Source: Acinetobacter sp. ASP199 (lineage in GTDB: Bacteria; Pseudomonadota; Gammaproteobacteria; Pseudomonadales; Moraxellaceae). From it: a stretch of DNA of 64,000 bases. The stretch is from assembly GCF_022700675.1 (NCBI RefSeq), contig NZ_CP062182.1, positions 2,170,001 through 2,234,000 of the forward strand, written 5' to 3'. The notes under the pieces were generated by a model that saw only the letters and a list, made by a program, of their open reading frames with translations, was not told the origin of the DNA and ran no database searches. Positions 17,209 through 28,659 of this stretch are shown one piece after another; position 1 is the first letter of the stretch, and each line of letters begins with the position of its first letter. The translations under genes were made by a program, and so were the position numbers.

Positions 17209-17823
17209 CTAGATTTCAAACTGCTGTTTATTGGAGTATTGCATCAGTCGGGATTGTAGTTGCAATTTCACATCCGCCCATTCACTTTCCAAAATACTGT
17301 AGATATAACTATCCCGAACTGTCTGACCATCCTTACGCAGCATATGACATCGAATGACGCCATCCCGTTTCGCTCCTAGAGCTTCTATGGCTTTTTGACT
17401 TGTTAGATTCAGATGATCAGTGCGGAAGCCCACGACCTGAGCATTAAGCTGCTCAAAAGCATGACTCAATAAGAGATATTTACAGACCCGATTCACATAA
17501 GTACGCTGATAGCGCTGTGCATACCAGGTATAGCCAATATAAAAGCGTGGAATTTCAGGTTTGATATCATGATAACTGGTGGTGCCAATTGTTCGGCCAG
17601 ATATTAAATCGATCACAGCAAAAGCCATCCTGGTGCCCTGCGCCTGTTGATCAAAAGCCAGCTGTACATATTGTTTTAACTTGCTCAAGTAAGGTACAGA
17701 ATTATAAAGCACATCACCTAGGTTTCCTTCAGCACAAGCTGCTTCTAAATCTGCAAAATGTTCCCAAGTCAGCGGCTCTAAACGTAGCTGATAAATACTG
17801 GATTCTAAAACTGGCAGCTTCAT
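17209..17823 (-). CDS. GNAT-family N-acetyltransferase
   Basis: A 204-aa acetyltransferase of the RimJ/RimL-like group (Acetyltransf_3). Evidence: LEPLTWEHFADLEAAC near the N-terminus, GTTSYHDIKPEIPRFYIGYTWYAQRYQRTYVNRVCKYLLL (the beta-bulge and acetyl-CoA pyrophosphate region at about 97-135), and LNLTSQKAIEALGAKRDGVIR, the typical late motif. The acceptor is unknown and could be protein N-terminal or a small molecule. It lies between folP and ftsH on the same strand. Confidence 0.88.
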   Translation of the reverse strand: MKLPVLESSIYQLRLEPLTWEHFADLEAACAEGNLGDVLYNSVPYLSKLKQYVQLAFDQQAQGTRMAFAVIDLISGRTIGTTSYHDIKPEIPRFYIGYTWYAQRYQRTYVNRVCKYLLLSHAFEQLNAQVVGFRTDHLNLTSQKAIEALGAKRDGVIRCHMLRKDGQTVRDSYIYSILESEWADVKLQLQSRLMQYSNKQQFEI

Positions 17824-17894
17824 TTTTATATTTGCTCATTGGCTTTTATTAGTTCAATATAACATTCAGCTAAAACAATCCAAATTATGGATAT

Positions 17895-17922
17895 AAAAAA
17901 ACCACCCGAAGGTGGTTTTTTT
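17895..17922 (-). terminator. terminator after ftsH
   Basis: AAAAAACCACC, loop CGAA, GGTGGTTTTTTT, downstream of ftsH on the minus strand. The structure is symmetric. It separates ftsH from the GNAT gene. Confidence 0.85.
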
Positions 17923-17933
17923 ATATTTTCAGT

Positions 17934-19823
<1,890 letters not shown>

Positions 19824-19952
19824 AGCTTTATTCCCATTTCCAATCTAATTTGATCATGCCCTCGCGGGTGACCTTAATTTCCAAGTTTGTTCAACTTGCA
19901 ATTATTAAAAACGTACAAAATGCACAATTTTTAGCGTGTTGGCAAGTAGACT

Positions 19953-20603
19953 TTATTTCGAAGCCTTCTTGCGCCCCTGCCCCACCAGAAAGACTTCTTT
20001 CGAGCGAGCACGCGATGCAGCTGGTTTTACGGTTTTCAGAACATCAAAACTATTGACCACTTCCTTACGGAATTCATCAAAGCCAGTGCCCTGGAAGACT
20101 TTAACAATAAACTGACCTTTAGGACCTAAAACCTTATTGGCAAAGTCGAGGGCCAGTTCACAGAGATAGATCTGACGCGGTTGATCTACAGCCTTATTAC
20201 CTGATGTATTGGGGGCCATATCGGAAATTACAACGTCTACCGTACGTCCATCTAAAATATTTAACAATTTATCGAACACTTCCTGCTCACGGAAGTCACC
20301 TTGCAGGAAGGTCACATCTGGCAGTGCATCCATTTCCAGGATATCCGATGCGATCACCAGACCTTTGGAACCGACCAGTTTACCGGCGATTTGCGACCAG
20401 CTTCCTGGTGCTGCCCCCAGATCGACAACCGTCATGCCTGGCTTGATGATGCCGTATTTTTCCTGAATCTCAAGAAGTTTATATGCAGCACGTGCCCGAT
20501 AACCTTCTTTTTGCGCTTTCTTCACATAAAAGTCATCGAGATGCTCTCTCATCCACGCACGACTACTTTTGGATAACTTCTGGTTGGTAATGCGTGTTGC
20601 CAT
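19953..20603 (-). CDS. rlmE: 23S rRNA 2'-O-methyltransferase RlmE
   Basis: RlmE (RrmJ/FtsJ) methylates the 2'-OH of U2552 in the 23S rRNA A-loop, using SAM. It is 216 aa. Evidence: the basic N-terminus [30 protein letters not shown] (Lys of the KDKE tetrad), the SAM site [13 protein letters not shown] at about 60-72, [12 protein letters not shown] (catalytic Asp), and [12 protein letters not shown] with Lys. It is upstream of ftsH and divergent from yhbY, the same local order as E. coli. Confidence 0.96.
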   Translation of the reverse strand: MATRITNQKLSKSSRAWMREHLDDFYVKKAQKEGYRARAAYKLLEIQEKYGIIKPGMTVVDLGAAPGSWSQIAGKLVGSKGLVIASDILEMDALPDVTFLQGDFREQEVFDKLLNILDGRTVDVVISDMAPNTSGNKAVDQPRQIYLCELALDFANKVLGPKGQFIVKVFQGTGFDEFRKEVVNSFDVLKTVKPAASRARSKEVFLVGQGRKKASK

Positions 20604-20799
20604 AACTCTCTAAATAAAAAAAACTTCCAATTATTAATTGTACGTGAAAAACACATGATTTGCAGTATTGATCTGTATCTAAATCTAAGTCAGTTGGTTG
20701 GATTTTTTATGTGATGGCGCCGATTATTTCCTGAGAATTTAAAGCGTTTGTTTTTTGCTTTTGCTATACTAAGCCGTTTTAAAAATCAGGTTATCTCTC

Positions 20800-21123
20800 A
20801 TGGCGTCTTTATCTATTCAGGAACGTAAACGTTTACGTCAAATCGGACATGCATTAAACCCAGTGGTAATGCTTGGTGACAAAGGCCTGACTGAAAACGT
20901 GATCGAAGAACTTGAGCGTGCGCTGAACGACCACGAACTGATTAAAGTGAAAGTTGTGGCTGAAGATCGTGAAGCACGTGCTGTTCTCATTACTGAAATC
21001 GTTGAAGCAACAGGTGCTGAAATCGTACAAACCATTGGTAAAATTGCGTTGCTTTACAAGAAAGCGCCGAAACAGAACCAAAAACTGTCTAACCTTGTTC
21101 GCTTTGCGCACTTGTCTAACTAA
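20800..21123 (+). CDS. yhbY: YhbY-family RNA-binding protein (CRM domain)
   Basis: A 107-aa single CRM-domain protein associated with the pre-50S ribosome in E. coli. Evidence: LSIQERKRLRQIGHALNPVVMLGDKGLTENVIEELERALNDHELIKVKV, with the GxxG-like loop GDKGL, then LITEIVEATGAEIVQTIGKIALLYKKAP. Its position divergent from rlmE-ftsH matches other gammaproteobacteria. A TATACT at 20765-20770 is a plausible -10. The next gene follows after 11 bp, so the two are likely an operon. Confidence 0.95.
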   Translation: MASLSIQERKRLRQIGHALNPVVMLGDKGLTENVIEELERALNDHELIKVKVVAEDREARAVLITEIVEATGAEIVQTIGKIALLYKKAPKQNQKLSNLVRFAHLSN

Positions 21124-21134
21124 GTTCAGGATCT

Positions 21135-21674
21135 ATGGCTAGTTACGAACTGAATGCATTTGATCGTCGTTTTCAGGCGATCTCGCTGGTTGGCGCGATT
21201 GAACAACAAGGCCCATCTACATTGAATGTGGGTTTTTGGCTCCGCGATCCGAACCAGTATGTGCTTTGGCCTGAACTGGTCGCAGCACACCCCCGTCAGG
21301 ATTTCCTCTGGGAACAGACGTGTTTTGAAATTTTTATTGGGGTAAAGGACGAAGATTTTTATCGCGAGATTAATCTCTCTCCTTCTCAGGCCTGGCAGGC
21401 CTATCAGTTTGAAGAATACCGTTATCCGGAAGAAATGCCTCCTCAAGCGGCTTATGATATCGACCTGAACCAGCTCAAGCGAACCCATTATGGACTTAAC
21501 GTCAGTCTGGATCTAACCGATTTCATGGCACTGAACAAGCTAAAATGGGCTGATCTGTTCCTTGGTCTGTCTGCTGTATTGAAAACTTCTCAAGGCGATC
21601 AATACTATGCCATGCATCACAGTAGTCCAGAGGCAGACTTCCATAACAAGCGTGACTGGTTGCATGTGTTCTAG
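21135..21674 (+). CDS. DOMON-like domain protein
   Basis: A 179-aa protein matching the bacterial DOMON-like family. It is beta-rich, with GFWLRDPNQYVLWP, FLWEQTCFEIFIGVKDEDFYREINLSPSQAWQAYQFEEYR and YYAMHHSSPEADFHNKRDWL (the last His-rich segment is typical). There is no signal peptide, so it is cytosolic if the start is right. DOMON folds often bind haem or sugar, but the role here is unknown. It starts 11 bp after yhbY and is likely cotranscribed. A terminator follows. Confidence 0.82.
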   Translation: MASYELNAFDRRFQAISLVGAIEQQGPSTLNVGFWLRDPNQYVLWPELVAAHPRQDFLWEQTCFEIFIGVKDEDFYREINLSPSQAWQAYQFEEYRYPEEMPPQAAYDIDLNQLKRTHYGLNVSLDLTDFMALNKLKWADLFLGLSAVLKTSQGDQYYAMHHSSPEADFHNKRDWLHVF

Positions 21675-21716
21675 GATTTAAATCCTATCCTGTAACATAC
21701 AGGTAACGAAAATATA

Positions 21717-21749
21717 AAAAACGTGAGGCCCATCGGTCTCACGTTTTTA
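21717..21749 (+). terminator. terminator after the DOMON-like gene
   Basis: AAACGTGAG pairs with CTCACGTTT around a 9-nt loop, followed by TT. Symmetric enough to act on the minus strand too. Confidence 0.8.
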
Positions 21750-21775
21750 TTTTGCCTTAATTAAGGGTAAATGGA

Positions 21776-22000
21776 TTAGTGATGTAGTTTTGCATTTCTC
21801 TGTACTGCTGTCACAGCAGCATAAAAGATCAGAATCATAGTAATCGTAATAATGGAAATTGCGGCCTGTAAAACACTGAGATAACTTAAACTCAGTATTA
21901 CCATAGCAAGATAGGCTAGACGGCTTTTCCAGGTCTCAAGATTCAGAACCATGATCAAGGCGATTAGCAATATTGCCGCAATAAGATGATGTTACATCAT
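21776..22000 (-). pseudogene. small membrane protein gene, possibly broken by an early stop
   Basis: On the minus strand AGGGGG is followed by ATG ATG (22000 and 21997), then an immediate in-frame TAA at 21994-21992. The same frame then continues open for 70 codons to 21776 and encodes a hydrophobic protein with two or three helices (LIAAILLIALIMVLNLE, RLAYLAMVILSLSYLSVLQAAISIITITMILIFYAAV). Either a nonsense mutation has cut the gene after two codons, or translation begins at an internal TTG (21970). No family is recognised. Confidence 0.4.
21986..22000. repeat. 15-bp palindrome at the small membrane gene start
   Basis: ATGATGT, a central base, then ACATCAT form a perfect dyad. It covers the start and early stop codon of the small membrane gene. 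It could be an operator or simply a consequence of the ATG repeats. Confidence 0.4.
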
Positions 22001-22098
22001 GACCCCCTATTTTTGTTTTATGAGTCAGTGTTGCGCCCAACGCAAAAGGAGAACTGATCTGTTCCCCATTGGCTGCTTTTTTTTGTTTTGTTGCTTAT

Positions 22099-22590
22099 TT
22101 AACTTTTTAGATCAGTTTCTTTTTCTTCGTTTTCTCCTTTTACAACGACGGGTTTAACTTTTTTCAAAACTTCAATCGTACTGTCTTTAGAGCGTTTTAG
22201 GGTATCTGCCAGATGATCCTTATGCTTGGTCGAAATCTGGGTAACATCTTCTTTTAATTCTTTACCAAGTTTCGATAGATCATCAATCACCGCATTAAAT
22301 TCGGTTTTTATAAAGCTGGTCAGTTCATTCAACTCTTTTTGTGAACCAAATAACTGCTCTTTCAGGGTGTCAATGCGCTGTAGCAAATCCTGCTTAAACT
22401 GGGTCAGCTGATCAGTCACAGTATTGCTGAGTTTTTTTACTTCAGCTTCAATATTTTCTTTGCTTTCGCCAAGCGTTTCCACTGCCTGCTCTTTCGCCTC
22501 TATTGCTGCTTTTTCAAGCTGCTCGGCAGATTCAGTGACAACGACATTCAGATTTTTTTTAGATGTTGTAGTTTTAGTTGTGGTAGCCAT
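22099..22590 (-). CDS. coiled-coil protein, unknown
   Basis: A 163-aa protein with a Thr/Lys-rich N-terminus (MATTTKTTTSKKN) and a long heptad-rich helix from about 18 to 145, rich in Glu, Lys and Leu (for example LEKAAIEAKEQAVETL and IDTLKEQLFGSQKEL). The tail is charged (GENEEKETDLKS). There is no signal peptide. The composition resembles phasin-like or nucleoid-type helical proteins, but I cannot assign a family. It is monocistronic and divergent from carA. Confidence 0.75.
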   Translation of the reverse strand: MATTTKTTTSKKNLNVVVTESAEQLEKAAIEAKEQAVETLGESKENIEAEVKKLSNTVTDQLTQFKQDLLQRIDTLKEQLFGSQKELNELTSFIKTEFNAVIDDLSKLGKELKEDVTQISTKHKDHLADTLKRSKDSTIEVLKKVKPVVVKGENEEKETDLKS

Positions 22591-22760
22591 GTCTTTTGCC
22601 TTTAGTTATGTTTTGACGATTTCATATTAGTAAATTCGATAAAATTTAAGACTTGATTTGTCTGACAATTATTAAATGGTTACATTTTTCAACATTGATC
22701 ATGAAACAGACTTTCAAGCAAAAAGCAAGCCATTTATCTCATACTTTTGCAGCAAAGCTA

Positions 22761-22790
22761 TTGGACTTAGCAGGTGTTACTGCGTATAAT
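22761..22790 (+). promoter_or_regulatory. putative carA promoter
   Basis: An exact -10 TATAAT at 22785-22790 is preceded at 18 nt by TTGGAC (22761-22766), a partial -35. Transcription would begin near 22797, giving a leader of about 100 nt before carA. Confidence 0.55.
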
Positions 22791-22804
22791 GCCGTGTTAA
22801 GTTC

Positions 22805-22872
22805 AAGCGAGCAGACATAGGAGGGTAGGTTTAAAAATTAACCTTCCTTTTTTTTCGTCTACTCGCTTTTTT
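22805..22872 (+). promoter_or_regulatory. putative transcription attenuator in the carA leader
   Basis: AAGCGAGCAGAC (22805-22816) pairs with GTCTACTCGCTT (22857-22868) with a single mismatch and runs into a T tract to 22872. Inside it, 22819-22831 pairs with 22840-22852 with one T-T mismatch. The whole leader can form one long hairpin with terminator character, between the promoter and carA. There is no room for a leader peptide upstream. Role in pyrimidine or arginine control is inferred. Confidence 0.55.
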
Positions 22873-22898
22873 ACAGCCTAAATTTCAGGAGCTTTGGT

Positions 22899-24041
22899 TT
22901 GAGCACCCCAGCAATTTTAGCCCTTGCCGACGGAACTATCTTTAAAGGTACTTCGATTGGCGCATCGGGTTGTACGACTGGTGAAGTCGTTTTCAACACT
23001 GCCATGACTGGCTATCAAGAAATTTTGACTGATCCAAGTTATGCACAGCAGCTTGTAACTTTAACTTACCCACATATCGGTAATACGGGTTGCAACGAAG
23101 AAGACGCAGAATCAGGTCGTATTCATAAAGTATGGGCAAACGGTTTAATTATCCGTGACCTTCCTTTATTACACAGTAACTTCCGTGCTGAACAATCACT
23201 AGGTGAATATCTAGAACAGCACAATGTAGTGGCTATTGCTGACATCGACACGCGACGACTCACTCGAATTTTGCGTGATAAAGGTGCACAAAACGGTTGT
23301 ATCCTTGCAGGCGAAAACATCACTGAAGAAGAAGCACTTGAAAAAGCACGTGCATTCGGTGGTCTGAATGGTTTAGACCTTGCAAAAGAATGCTGTGATC
23401 CTGAAGGTTTTGAATGGACTGAAGGTTCATGGACTTTAGGTAAAGGCTTCGCTCAACCAGAATTTAAATTCCATGTTGTTGCATACGATTACGGTGTCAA
23501 AACCAACATCCTACGTATGCTTGCAGACCGCGGTTGTAAATTGACTGTGGTACCTGCGCAAACTCCTGCTGCTGACGTACTTGCACTGAATCCAGATGGC
23601 GTATTCTTATCGAACGGCCCTGGCGATCCAGCTGCATGTGACTACGCAATTGAAGCTGTAAAAACAATTGTAGAAGATGCCCGCAACGTACCAGTATTTG
23701 GTATTTGCCTGGGTCACCAGATTCTTGCGCTTGCAAGCGGTGCTAAGACTGTGAAAATGCCTCATGGTCACCACGGTGCCAACCATCCTGTACAGAACAT
23801 TGAAACTGGTACAGTGATGATTACTTCTCAAAACCACGGCTTCGCAGTGGATGAAAGCACCTTGCCTGCGGCATTGCGTGTGACTCATCGTTCACTGTTT
23901 GATGGTACCAACCAGGGTATCCATCGCACAGACAAACCTGCATTCAGCTTCCAGGGTCACCCTGAAGCAAGCCCTGGTCCACATGACTGCGCACCATTGT
24001 TCGATCATTTCATCGAACTTATCGAAGCATCTAAGAAGTAA
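22899..24041 (+). CDS. carA: carbamoyl-phosphate synthase small subunit
   Basis: Glutaminase subunit that supplies ammonia to CarB for carbamoyl phosphate, the precursor of arginine and pyrimidines. It is 380 aa. The N-terminal domain (about 1-190) carries [14 protein letters not shown] and [14 protein letters not shown]. The class I glutamine amidotransferase domain has the nucleophile Cys270 in VFGICLGHQ and the later His/Glu in GHPEASPGP. It uses a TTG start, with AGGAG at good spacing. carB begins 13 bp downstream. Confidence 0.97.
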   Translation: MSTPAILALADGTIFKGTSIGASGCTTGEVVFNTAMTGYQEILTDPSYAQQLVTLTYPHIGNTGCNEEDAESGRIHKVWANGLIIRDLPLLHSNFRAEQSLGEYLEQHNVVAIADIDTRRLTRILRDKGAQNGCILAGENITEEEALEKARAFGGLNGLDLAKECCDPEGFEWTEGSWTLGKGFAQPEFKFHVVAYDYGVKTNILRMLADRGCKLTVVPAQTPAADVLALNPDGVFLSNGPGDPAACDYAIEAVKTIVEDARNVPVFGICLGHQILALASGAKTVKMPHGHHGANHPVQNIETGTVMITSQNHGFAVDESTLPAALRVTHRSLFDGTNQGIHRTDKPAFSFQGHPEASPGPHDCAPLFDHFIELIEASKK

Positions 24042-24054
24042 TTAAGGAAGCATC

Positions 24055-27000
24055 ATGGCTAAACGTACAGACATTAAAAGCATCTTAATTATCGGTGCTG
24101 GTCCTATTGTGATTGGTCAGGCGTGTGAGTTTGACTATTCAGGCGCGCAAGCGTGTAAAGCGCTTCGTGAAGAAGGCTACCGTGTTATTTTGGTCAACTC
24201 TAACCCGGCAACCATTATGACTGACCCTGCAATGGCAGATGCAACGTATATCGAACCGATTACTTGGCAGACTGTTGCAGCAATCATTGAGAAAGAACGT
24301 CCAGACGCAGTTCTTCCTACAATGGGTGGTCAAACTGCATTGAACTGTGCCCTTGCCCTTGATGAGCACGGCATTTTAGAAAAATACAATGTTGAACTGA
24401 TCGGTGCGACTAAAGAAGCGATTGAAAAAGCTGAAGACCGTAAACTGTTTGACGAAGCAATGCGTAAAATTGGTCTTGAATGTCCAAAAGCTGACATTGC
24501 CGAGTCAATGGAAGAAGCTTTAGAAATTCAAGCACGCTTTGGCTTCCCTGTAATTATCCGCCCTTCATTCACCATGGGTGGTTCAGGCGGTGGTATCGCT
24601 TACAACAAAGAAGAATTCATTGAAATCTGTGAACGCGGTTTCGATCTTTCTCCAACCAAACAATTATTGATCGATGAATCTTTAATTGGTTGGAAAGAAT
24701 ACGAGATGGAAGTTGTTCGTGACAAAAACGACAACTGTATCATTGTATGTACTATTGAAAACTTCGACCCAATGGGCGTGCACACAGGTGACTCAATCAC
24801 TGTTGCGCCTGCTCAAACGCTTACAGACAAAGAATTCCAGTTACTTCGTAATGCATCTTTAGCTGTACTTCGTGAAATTGGTGTAGAAACGGGTGGTTCT
24901 AACGTTCAGTTCGGTATTTGCCCGAAAACTGGTCGTATGGTCGTGATCGAGATGAACCCACGTGTTTCTCGTTCTTCTGCCCTTGCATCTAAAGCAACTG
25001 GTTTCCCAATTGCGAAAATTGCGGCGAAATTGGCTGTAGGTTACACGCTTGATGAGTTGAAAAACGACATCACTGGCGGTACGACTCCTGCATCATTCGA
25101 ACCTGCAATTGACTATGTAGTTACCAAGATTCCTCGTTTCAACTTCGAGAAATTCCCACAAGCTGACGCAACTTTAACTACACAGATGAAATCTGTGGGT
25201 GAAGTAATGGCAATTGGTCGTAACTTCCAAGAGTCTATGCAAAAAGCCCTTCGTGGTCTTGAAGTGGGCGCTTGTGGTTTTGACGAAAAAATCGAAGTGG
25301 GTACTGAAGGCGCACGTGAGAAAATCTTACAAGAGCTTAAAGTTCCAGGTCCAGAGCGTATTTGGTACGTGGGCGATGCATTCCGTCACGGTTTCACACT
25401 AGACGAAGTATTCGCTGCGACAAACATTGACCGTTGGTTCTTGATCCAAATCGAAGACATCATCAAAACTGAAAACCAAATCAAAACTTTAGGTTTTGGT
25501 GACTTGAATGCGGACAACATCCGTGCATTCAAACGTAAAGGTTTATCAGATCTTCGCATTGCGAACTTGATGGGTATTTCACAAAAGCAATTCCGTAAAC
25601 ACCGTTGGAATCTGGGCGTAACTCCAGTTTATAAACGTGTGGATACATGTGCTGCAGAATTCGAATCTGATACAGCATACATGTACTCAACTTACGATGA
25701 AGAGTGTGAAGCGAACCCGTCTGCTAAAGACAAGATCATGGTGATCGGTGGTGGTCCTAACCGTATTGGTCAAGGTATCGAATTCGATTACTGCTGTGTA
25801 CACGCTGCCCTTGCAATGCGTGAAGACGGCTATGAAACTATCATGGTGAACTGTAACCCTGAAACTGTTTCTACCGACTACGACACATCAGATCGTTTGT
25901 ACTTCGAACCAATCACTTTGGAAGATGTGCTTGAAATCGTGCGTATCGAGAAGCCTAAAGGCATTATCGTTCAGTACGGTGGTCAAACTCCATTGAAACT
26001 GGCACGTGCTTTAGAAGAAGCTGGTGCGCCAATCATTGGTACATCTCCAGACGCGATTGACCGTGCAGAAGACCGAGAACGTTTCCAGCAAATGATTCAA
26101 CGTTTACAACTTCGTCAGCCAAACAACAGCATCGTTAAATCTGCTGAAGAAGGCATGTCTGAAGCTGCGAAAGTTGGCTACCCACTTGTGGTACGTCCAT
26201 CTTACGTACTTGGTGGTCGTGCGATGGAAATCGTTTACAACGACGAAGAATTAAAACGCTACTTACGTGATGCAGTTCAAGCATCTAACGAAGCACCAGT
26301 TCTTCTTGACCGCTTCCTAGATGACGCAATCGAGGTTGACGTAGACTGCGTATCTGACGGTAAAGACGTTGTGATCGGCGGTATCATGCAGCACATTGAA
26401 CAAGCGGGTATTCACTCAGGTGACTCAGCATGTTCGATTCCTCCGTACTCTCTATCTCAAGAAGTACAGGACGAAATGCGTCGTCAAACCATCGCAATGG
26501 CAAAAGAGCTTGGCGTAATCGGTTTGATGAACGTACAGTTTGCTGTGAAAGGTACTGACGTTTACATCCTGGAAGTGAACCCGCGTGCATCACGTACTGT
26601 ACCGTTCGTTTCTAAGTGTATCGGTGAATCTTTAGCGAAAGTGGCTGCACGTTGTATGGCAGGTCAATCTCTTGAGTCGCAAGGCTTCACTTCAGAGATT
26701 ATTCCTGAACACTTCTCTGTAAAAGAAGCAGTGTTCCCATTCAACAAATTCCCTGGTGTTGACCCAATCCTTGGCCCTGAAATGAAATCAACAGGCGAAG
26801 TAATGGGTGTTGGTAAAACATTCGGTGAAGCATTCTACAAAGCTGTACTTGGTGCGAATGAGCGTTTACCTGGTCTACCAACAGAAGGTGAAGTGAAACG
26901 CGCATTCATCTCTGTACGTGACTCAGATAAAGCTCGTGCAGCAGGTATTGCAAAACAATTGATCGACCTAGGCTTCAAGATTCTAGCAACTGATGGTACA

Positions 27001-27285
27001 TTTAAGGTCATTAGCGAAGCTGGTCTGGAATGTGAACGCGTGAACAAAGTAGCTGAAGGTCGTCCAAACATCGTGGACCGTATTAAAAACGGCGAAATCC
27101 ACCTTGTGATTAACACGACTGAAGGTAAAAAAGCGCAAGAGGATTCATTCTCGATCCGTCGTTCAGCGCTTCAAGGTAAAGTGTATAACACAACTACCTT
27201 GAATGGTGCGGATGCAGTATGCCAAGCTTTAGCGATTAAATTGCCGATGGATGTATATCGTTTGCAAGATTTAACAGTAGGTTAA
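24055..27285 (+). CDS. carB: carbamoyl-phosphate synthase large subunit
   Basis: Synthetase subunit, 1076 aa, matching the E. coli size. It contains two homologous ATP-grasp halves (about 1-400 and 553-935). Each begins with a Rossmann-like motif ([21 protein letters not shown] and [19 protein letters not shown]) and has an ATP-grasp metal-site motif ([12 protein letters not shown] and [12 protein letters not shown]). An oligomerisation domain lies between them, and a C-terminal MGS-like allosteric domain (about 935-1076) binds UMP and ornithine in E. coli. The operon order carA-carB-greA is the one seen in Pseudomonas. Confidence 0.98.
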   Translation: MAKRTDIKSILIIGAGPIVIGQACEFDYSGAQACKALREEGYRVILVNSNPATIMTDPAMADATYIEPITWQTVAAIIEKERPDAVLPTMGGQTALNCALALDEHGILEKYNVELIGATKEAIEKAEDRKLFDEAMRKIGLECPKADIAESMEEALEIQARFGFPVIIRPSFTMGGSGGGIAYNKEEFIEICERGFDLSPTKQLLIDESLIGWKEYEMEVVRDKNDNCIIVCTIENFDPMGVHTGDSITVAPAQTLTDKEFQLLRNASLAVLREIGVETGGSNVQFGICPKTGRMVVIEMNPRVSRSSALASKATGFPIAKIAAKLAVGYTLDELKNDITGGTTPASFEPAIDYVVTKIPRFNFEKFPQADATLTTQMKSVGEVMAIGRNFQESMQKALRGLEVGACGFDEKIEVGTEGAREKILQELKVPGPERIWYVGDAFRHGFTLDEVFAATNIDRWFLIQIEDIIKTENQIKTLGFGDLNADNIRAFKRKGLSDLRIANLMGISQKQFRKHRWNLGVTPVYKRVDTCAAEFESDTAYMYSTYDEECEANPSAKDKIMVIGGGPNRIGQGIEFDYCCVHAALAMREDGYETIMVNCNPETVSTDYDTSDRLYFEPITLEDVLEIVRIEKPKGIIVQYGGQTPLKLARALEEAGAPIIGTSPDAIDRAEDRERFQQMIQRLQLRQPNNSIVKSAEEGMSEAAKVGYPLVVRPSYVLGGRAMEIVYNDEELKRYLRDAVQASNEAPVLLDRFLDDAIEVDVDCVSDGKDVVIGGIMQHIEQAGIHSGDSACSIPPYSLSQEVQDEMRRQTIAMAKELGVIGLMNVQFAVKGTDVYILEVNPRASRTVPFVSKCIGESLAKVAARCMAGQSLESQGFTSEIIPEHFSVKEAVFPFNKFPGVDPILGPEMKSTGEVMGVGKTFGEAFYKAVLGANERLPGLPTEGEVKRAFISVRDSDKARAAGIAKQLIDLGFKILATDGTFKVISEAGLECERVNKVAEGRPNIVDRIKNGEIHLVINTTEGKKAQEDSFSIRRSALQGKVYNTTTLNGADAVCQALAIKLPMDVYRLQDLTVG

Positions 27286-27301
27286 TTCGTTACTGAGAAG
27301 T

Positions 27302-27332
27302 CCCGCCACCTTCTCGGTGGCGGGCTTTTTTT
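27302..27332 (+). terminator. terminator after carB
   Basis: CCCGCCACC, loop TTCTC, GGTGGCGGG, then C and a T-run. A strong stem that would separate carAB from greA, or reduce greA expression. Confidence 0.9.
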
Positions 27333-27382
27333 CATTTATACACTTTGTATTTTACTTACATACCTAATTTTGAGGGACAACT

Positions 27383-27859
27383 ATGCAACGTTATCCTATG
27401 ACTCCTGAAGGCAAAATCGCCTTAGAGAAAGAATTACATCAATTGAAAACTGTTGATCGCCCACGTATTACAGCAGCAATTGCTGAAGCGCGTGAACATG
27501 GAGATCTAAAGGAAAATGCAGAGTATCATGCTGCACGTGAACAACAGGGCTTCTGTGAAGGTCGTATTCAGGACATCGAAGGTAAACTTGGCGCTTGCCA
27601 GGTGATTGATGTTAAAGCGCTGGAACAAAACGGTCGTGTTGTATTTGGCGTGACAGTGACCATTGAAAATCTGGACACTGAAGAACAAAAAACTTACAAA
27701 ATTGTGGGTGATGACGAAGCAGACTTTAAGATCAACAAGATCTCTGTGAACTCTCCGATCGCACGTGGCCTTTTAGGTAAAAACGAAGGCGACGAAGTGA
27801 AAATCGTGACACCACAAGGTGAAGTAGAATACGAAATTTCCAAGGTTGAATATATCTAA
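27383..27859 (+). CDS. greA: transcription elongation factor GreA
   Basis: GreA stimulates transcript cleavage by backtracked RNA polymerase. It is 158 aa. The N-terminal coiled coil (about 1-75) carries the tip acidic pair in [22 protein letters not shown], and the C-terminal FKBP-like domain contains the family motif [23 protein letters not shown] lies upstream. It follows carB after a terminator, so it may have its own promoter in the 97-bp gap. Confidence 0.97.
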   Translation: MQRYPMTPEGKIALEKELHQLKTVDRPRITAAIAEAREHGDLKENAEYHAAREQQGFCEGRIQDIEGKLGACQVIDVKALEQNGRVVFGVTVTIENLDTEEQKTYKIVGDDEADFKINKISVNSPIARGLLGKNEGDEVKIVTPQGEVEYEISKVEYI

Positions 27860-27885
27860 TTTTTATTTAGATATTTTTAGGCTGT

Positions 27886-27912
27886 AAAACCCCTCGCTTG
27901 AGGGGTTTTTTA
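27886..27912. terminator. bidirectional terminator between greA and the TetR gene
   Basis: AAAACCCCTC, loop GCTT, GAGGGGTTTTTT, between converging genes. Confidence 0.88.
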
Positions 27913-27937
27913 TTAATCCTGAAAATTTCTATCGGTT

Positions 27938-28519
27938 TTATTTTAAAAAGCCAGAAGCCAATGCTTCAAATGCCTGTAAAGCCTGAGGTAAAACCTGTGC
28001 AGGATCATCGCTGGATGCCACCCACAGTGCTGCATTCATGGCTGCGCCATTTAGCAAGACCGCGGTAGCAAGCGCATCGACTGGTTTTAATCGACCTTCA
28101 GCCAGTAACTGTTCTACGCATTCACGTGTTGACTGCAGGCATTTATTCTGACTTGGCCAATGTGCTGGATCACCCAATACTGCCGGGCCATCGCGTAGCA
28201 CAATGCGTTGAAACTCAGCATTTAATGCATGTTCGATATAGGTGCGCCCTTCCAGCATCAATCCATCCCATAGATCATCAGGCTGCTCCAGATATTGCTG
28301 GGCAGATAAAGCCATCTCTGAATCAATTTGATCAACCACCGCAGCAAATAAGCCCTTTTTATCACCAAAATGATGATACAGCGCTCCACGGGTCAGCCCT
28401 GCTTCTGCCGTGAGTTTATCCATTGAAGTATCTGCATAACCATATTCCCCAAATGCACGGCGTGCCACTTGAATCAGTTTTTTACGGGTTTCGGCCATTT
28501 TTAATTCACGAACAGACAT
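27938..28519 (-). CDS. TetR-family repressor
   Basis: TetR/AcrR regulator of 193 aa from the ATG at 28519; a GTG at 28531 is an alternative. The HTH lies at about 20-55 (AFGEYGYADTSMDKLTAEAGLTRGALYHHFGDKKGLF). The C-terminal ligand domain resembles TetR_C families, with AALWVASSDDPAQVLPQALQAFEALASGF. It is divergent from the RidA-like gene. Two inverted repeats with core ACATACG-N3-CGTATGT sit between them and are the probable operators for both promoters. The ligand is unknown. Confidence 0.93.
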   Translation of the reverse strand: MSVRELKMAETRKKLIQVARRAFGEYGYADTSMDKLTAEAGLTRGALYHHFGDKKGLFAAVVDQIDSEMALSAQQYLEQPDDLWDGLMLEGRTYIEHALNAEFQRIVLRDGPAVLGDPAHWPSQNKCLQSTRECVEQLLAEGRLKPVDALATAVLLNGAAMNAALWVASSDDPAQVLPQALQAFEALASGFLK

Positions 28520-28551
28520 TTCTATTCCCACTTCAGCATTGCAAAAATTTT

Positions 28552-28578
28552 AATTGACATACGCCCCGTATGTCAATT
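28552..28578. promoter_or_regulatory. operator 1: perfect 12-bp inverted repeat
   Basis: AATTGACATACG, spacer CCC, CGTATGTCAATT. TTGACA elements (28554-28559 and the mirror on the minus strand) are built into the arms, so the operator overlaps the -35 of both divergent genes. A weak plus-strand -10, TATGTT, is at 28578-28583. The symmetry is seen; TetR binding is inferred. Confidence 0.8.
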
Positions 28579-28581
28579 ATG

Positions 28582-28605
28582 TTTACATACGAAGCGTATG
28601 TGAAA
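28582..28605. promoter_or_regulatory. operator 2: second copy of the inverted repeat core
   Basis: TTTACATACG, spacer AAG, CGTATGTGAAA, with the same 7-bp core arms as operator 1. The dyad centre is 28 bp from that of operator 1. Confidence 0.75.
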
Positions 28606-28659
28606 CTATCAAACGCTTTAAGAAAAAATTTTCATCGTAACTTTTTAAAGAGAATAGCC

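Noticed and set aside
19824..20760. Sigma-32 promoter for rlmE-ftsH
   Set aside because: Only distant matches with wrong spacing were found on the minus strand, unlike htpX and rpoD.
22701..22820. 39-codon leader-peptide gene before carA
   Set aside because: It lacks a ribosome site, and the likely carA promoter lies inside it, so it would not be in the carA mRNA.
24139..24369. Antisense frames inside carB, rpoD, ftsH and others
   Set aside because: They mirror codon periodicity of strongly supported genes on the other strand.
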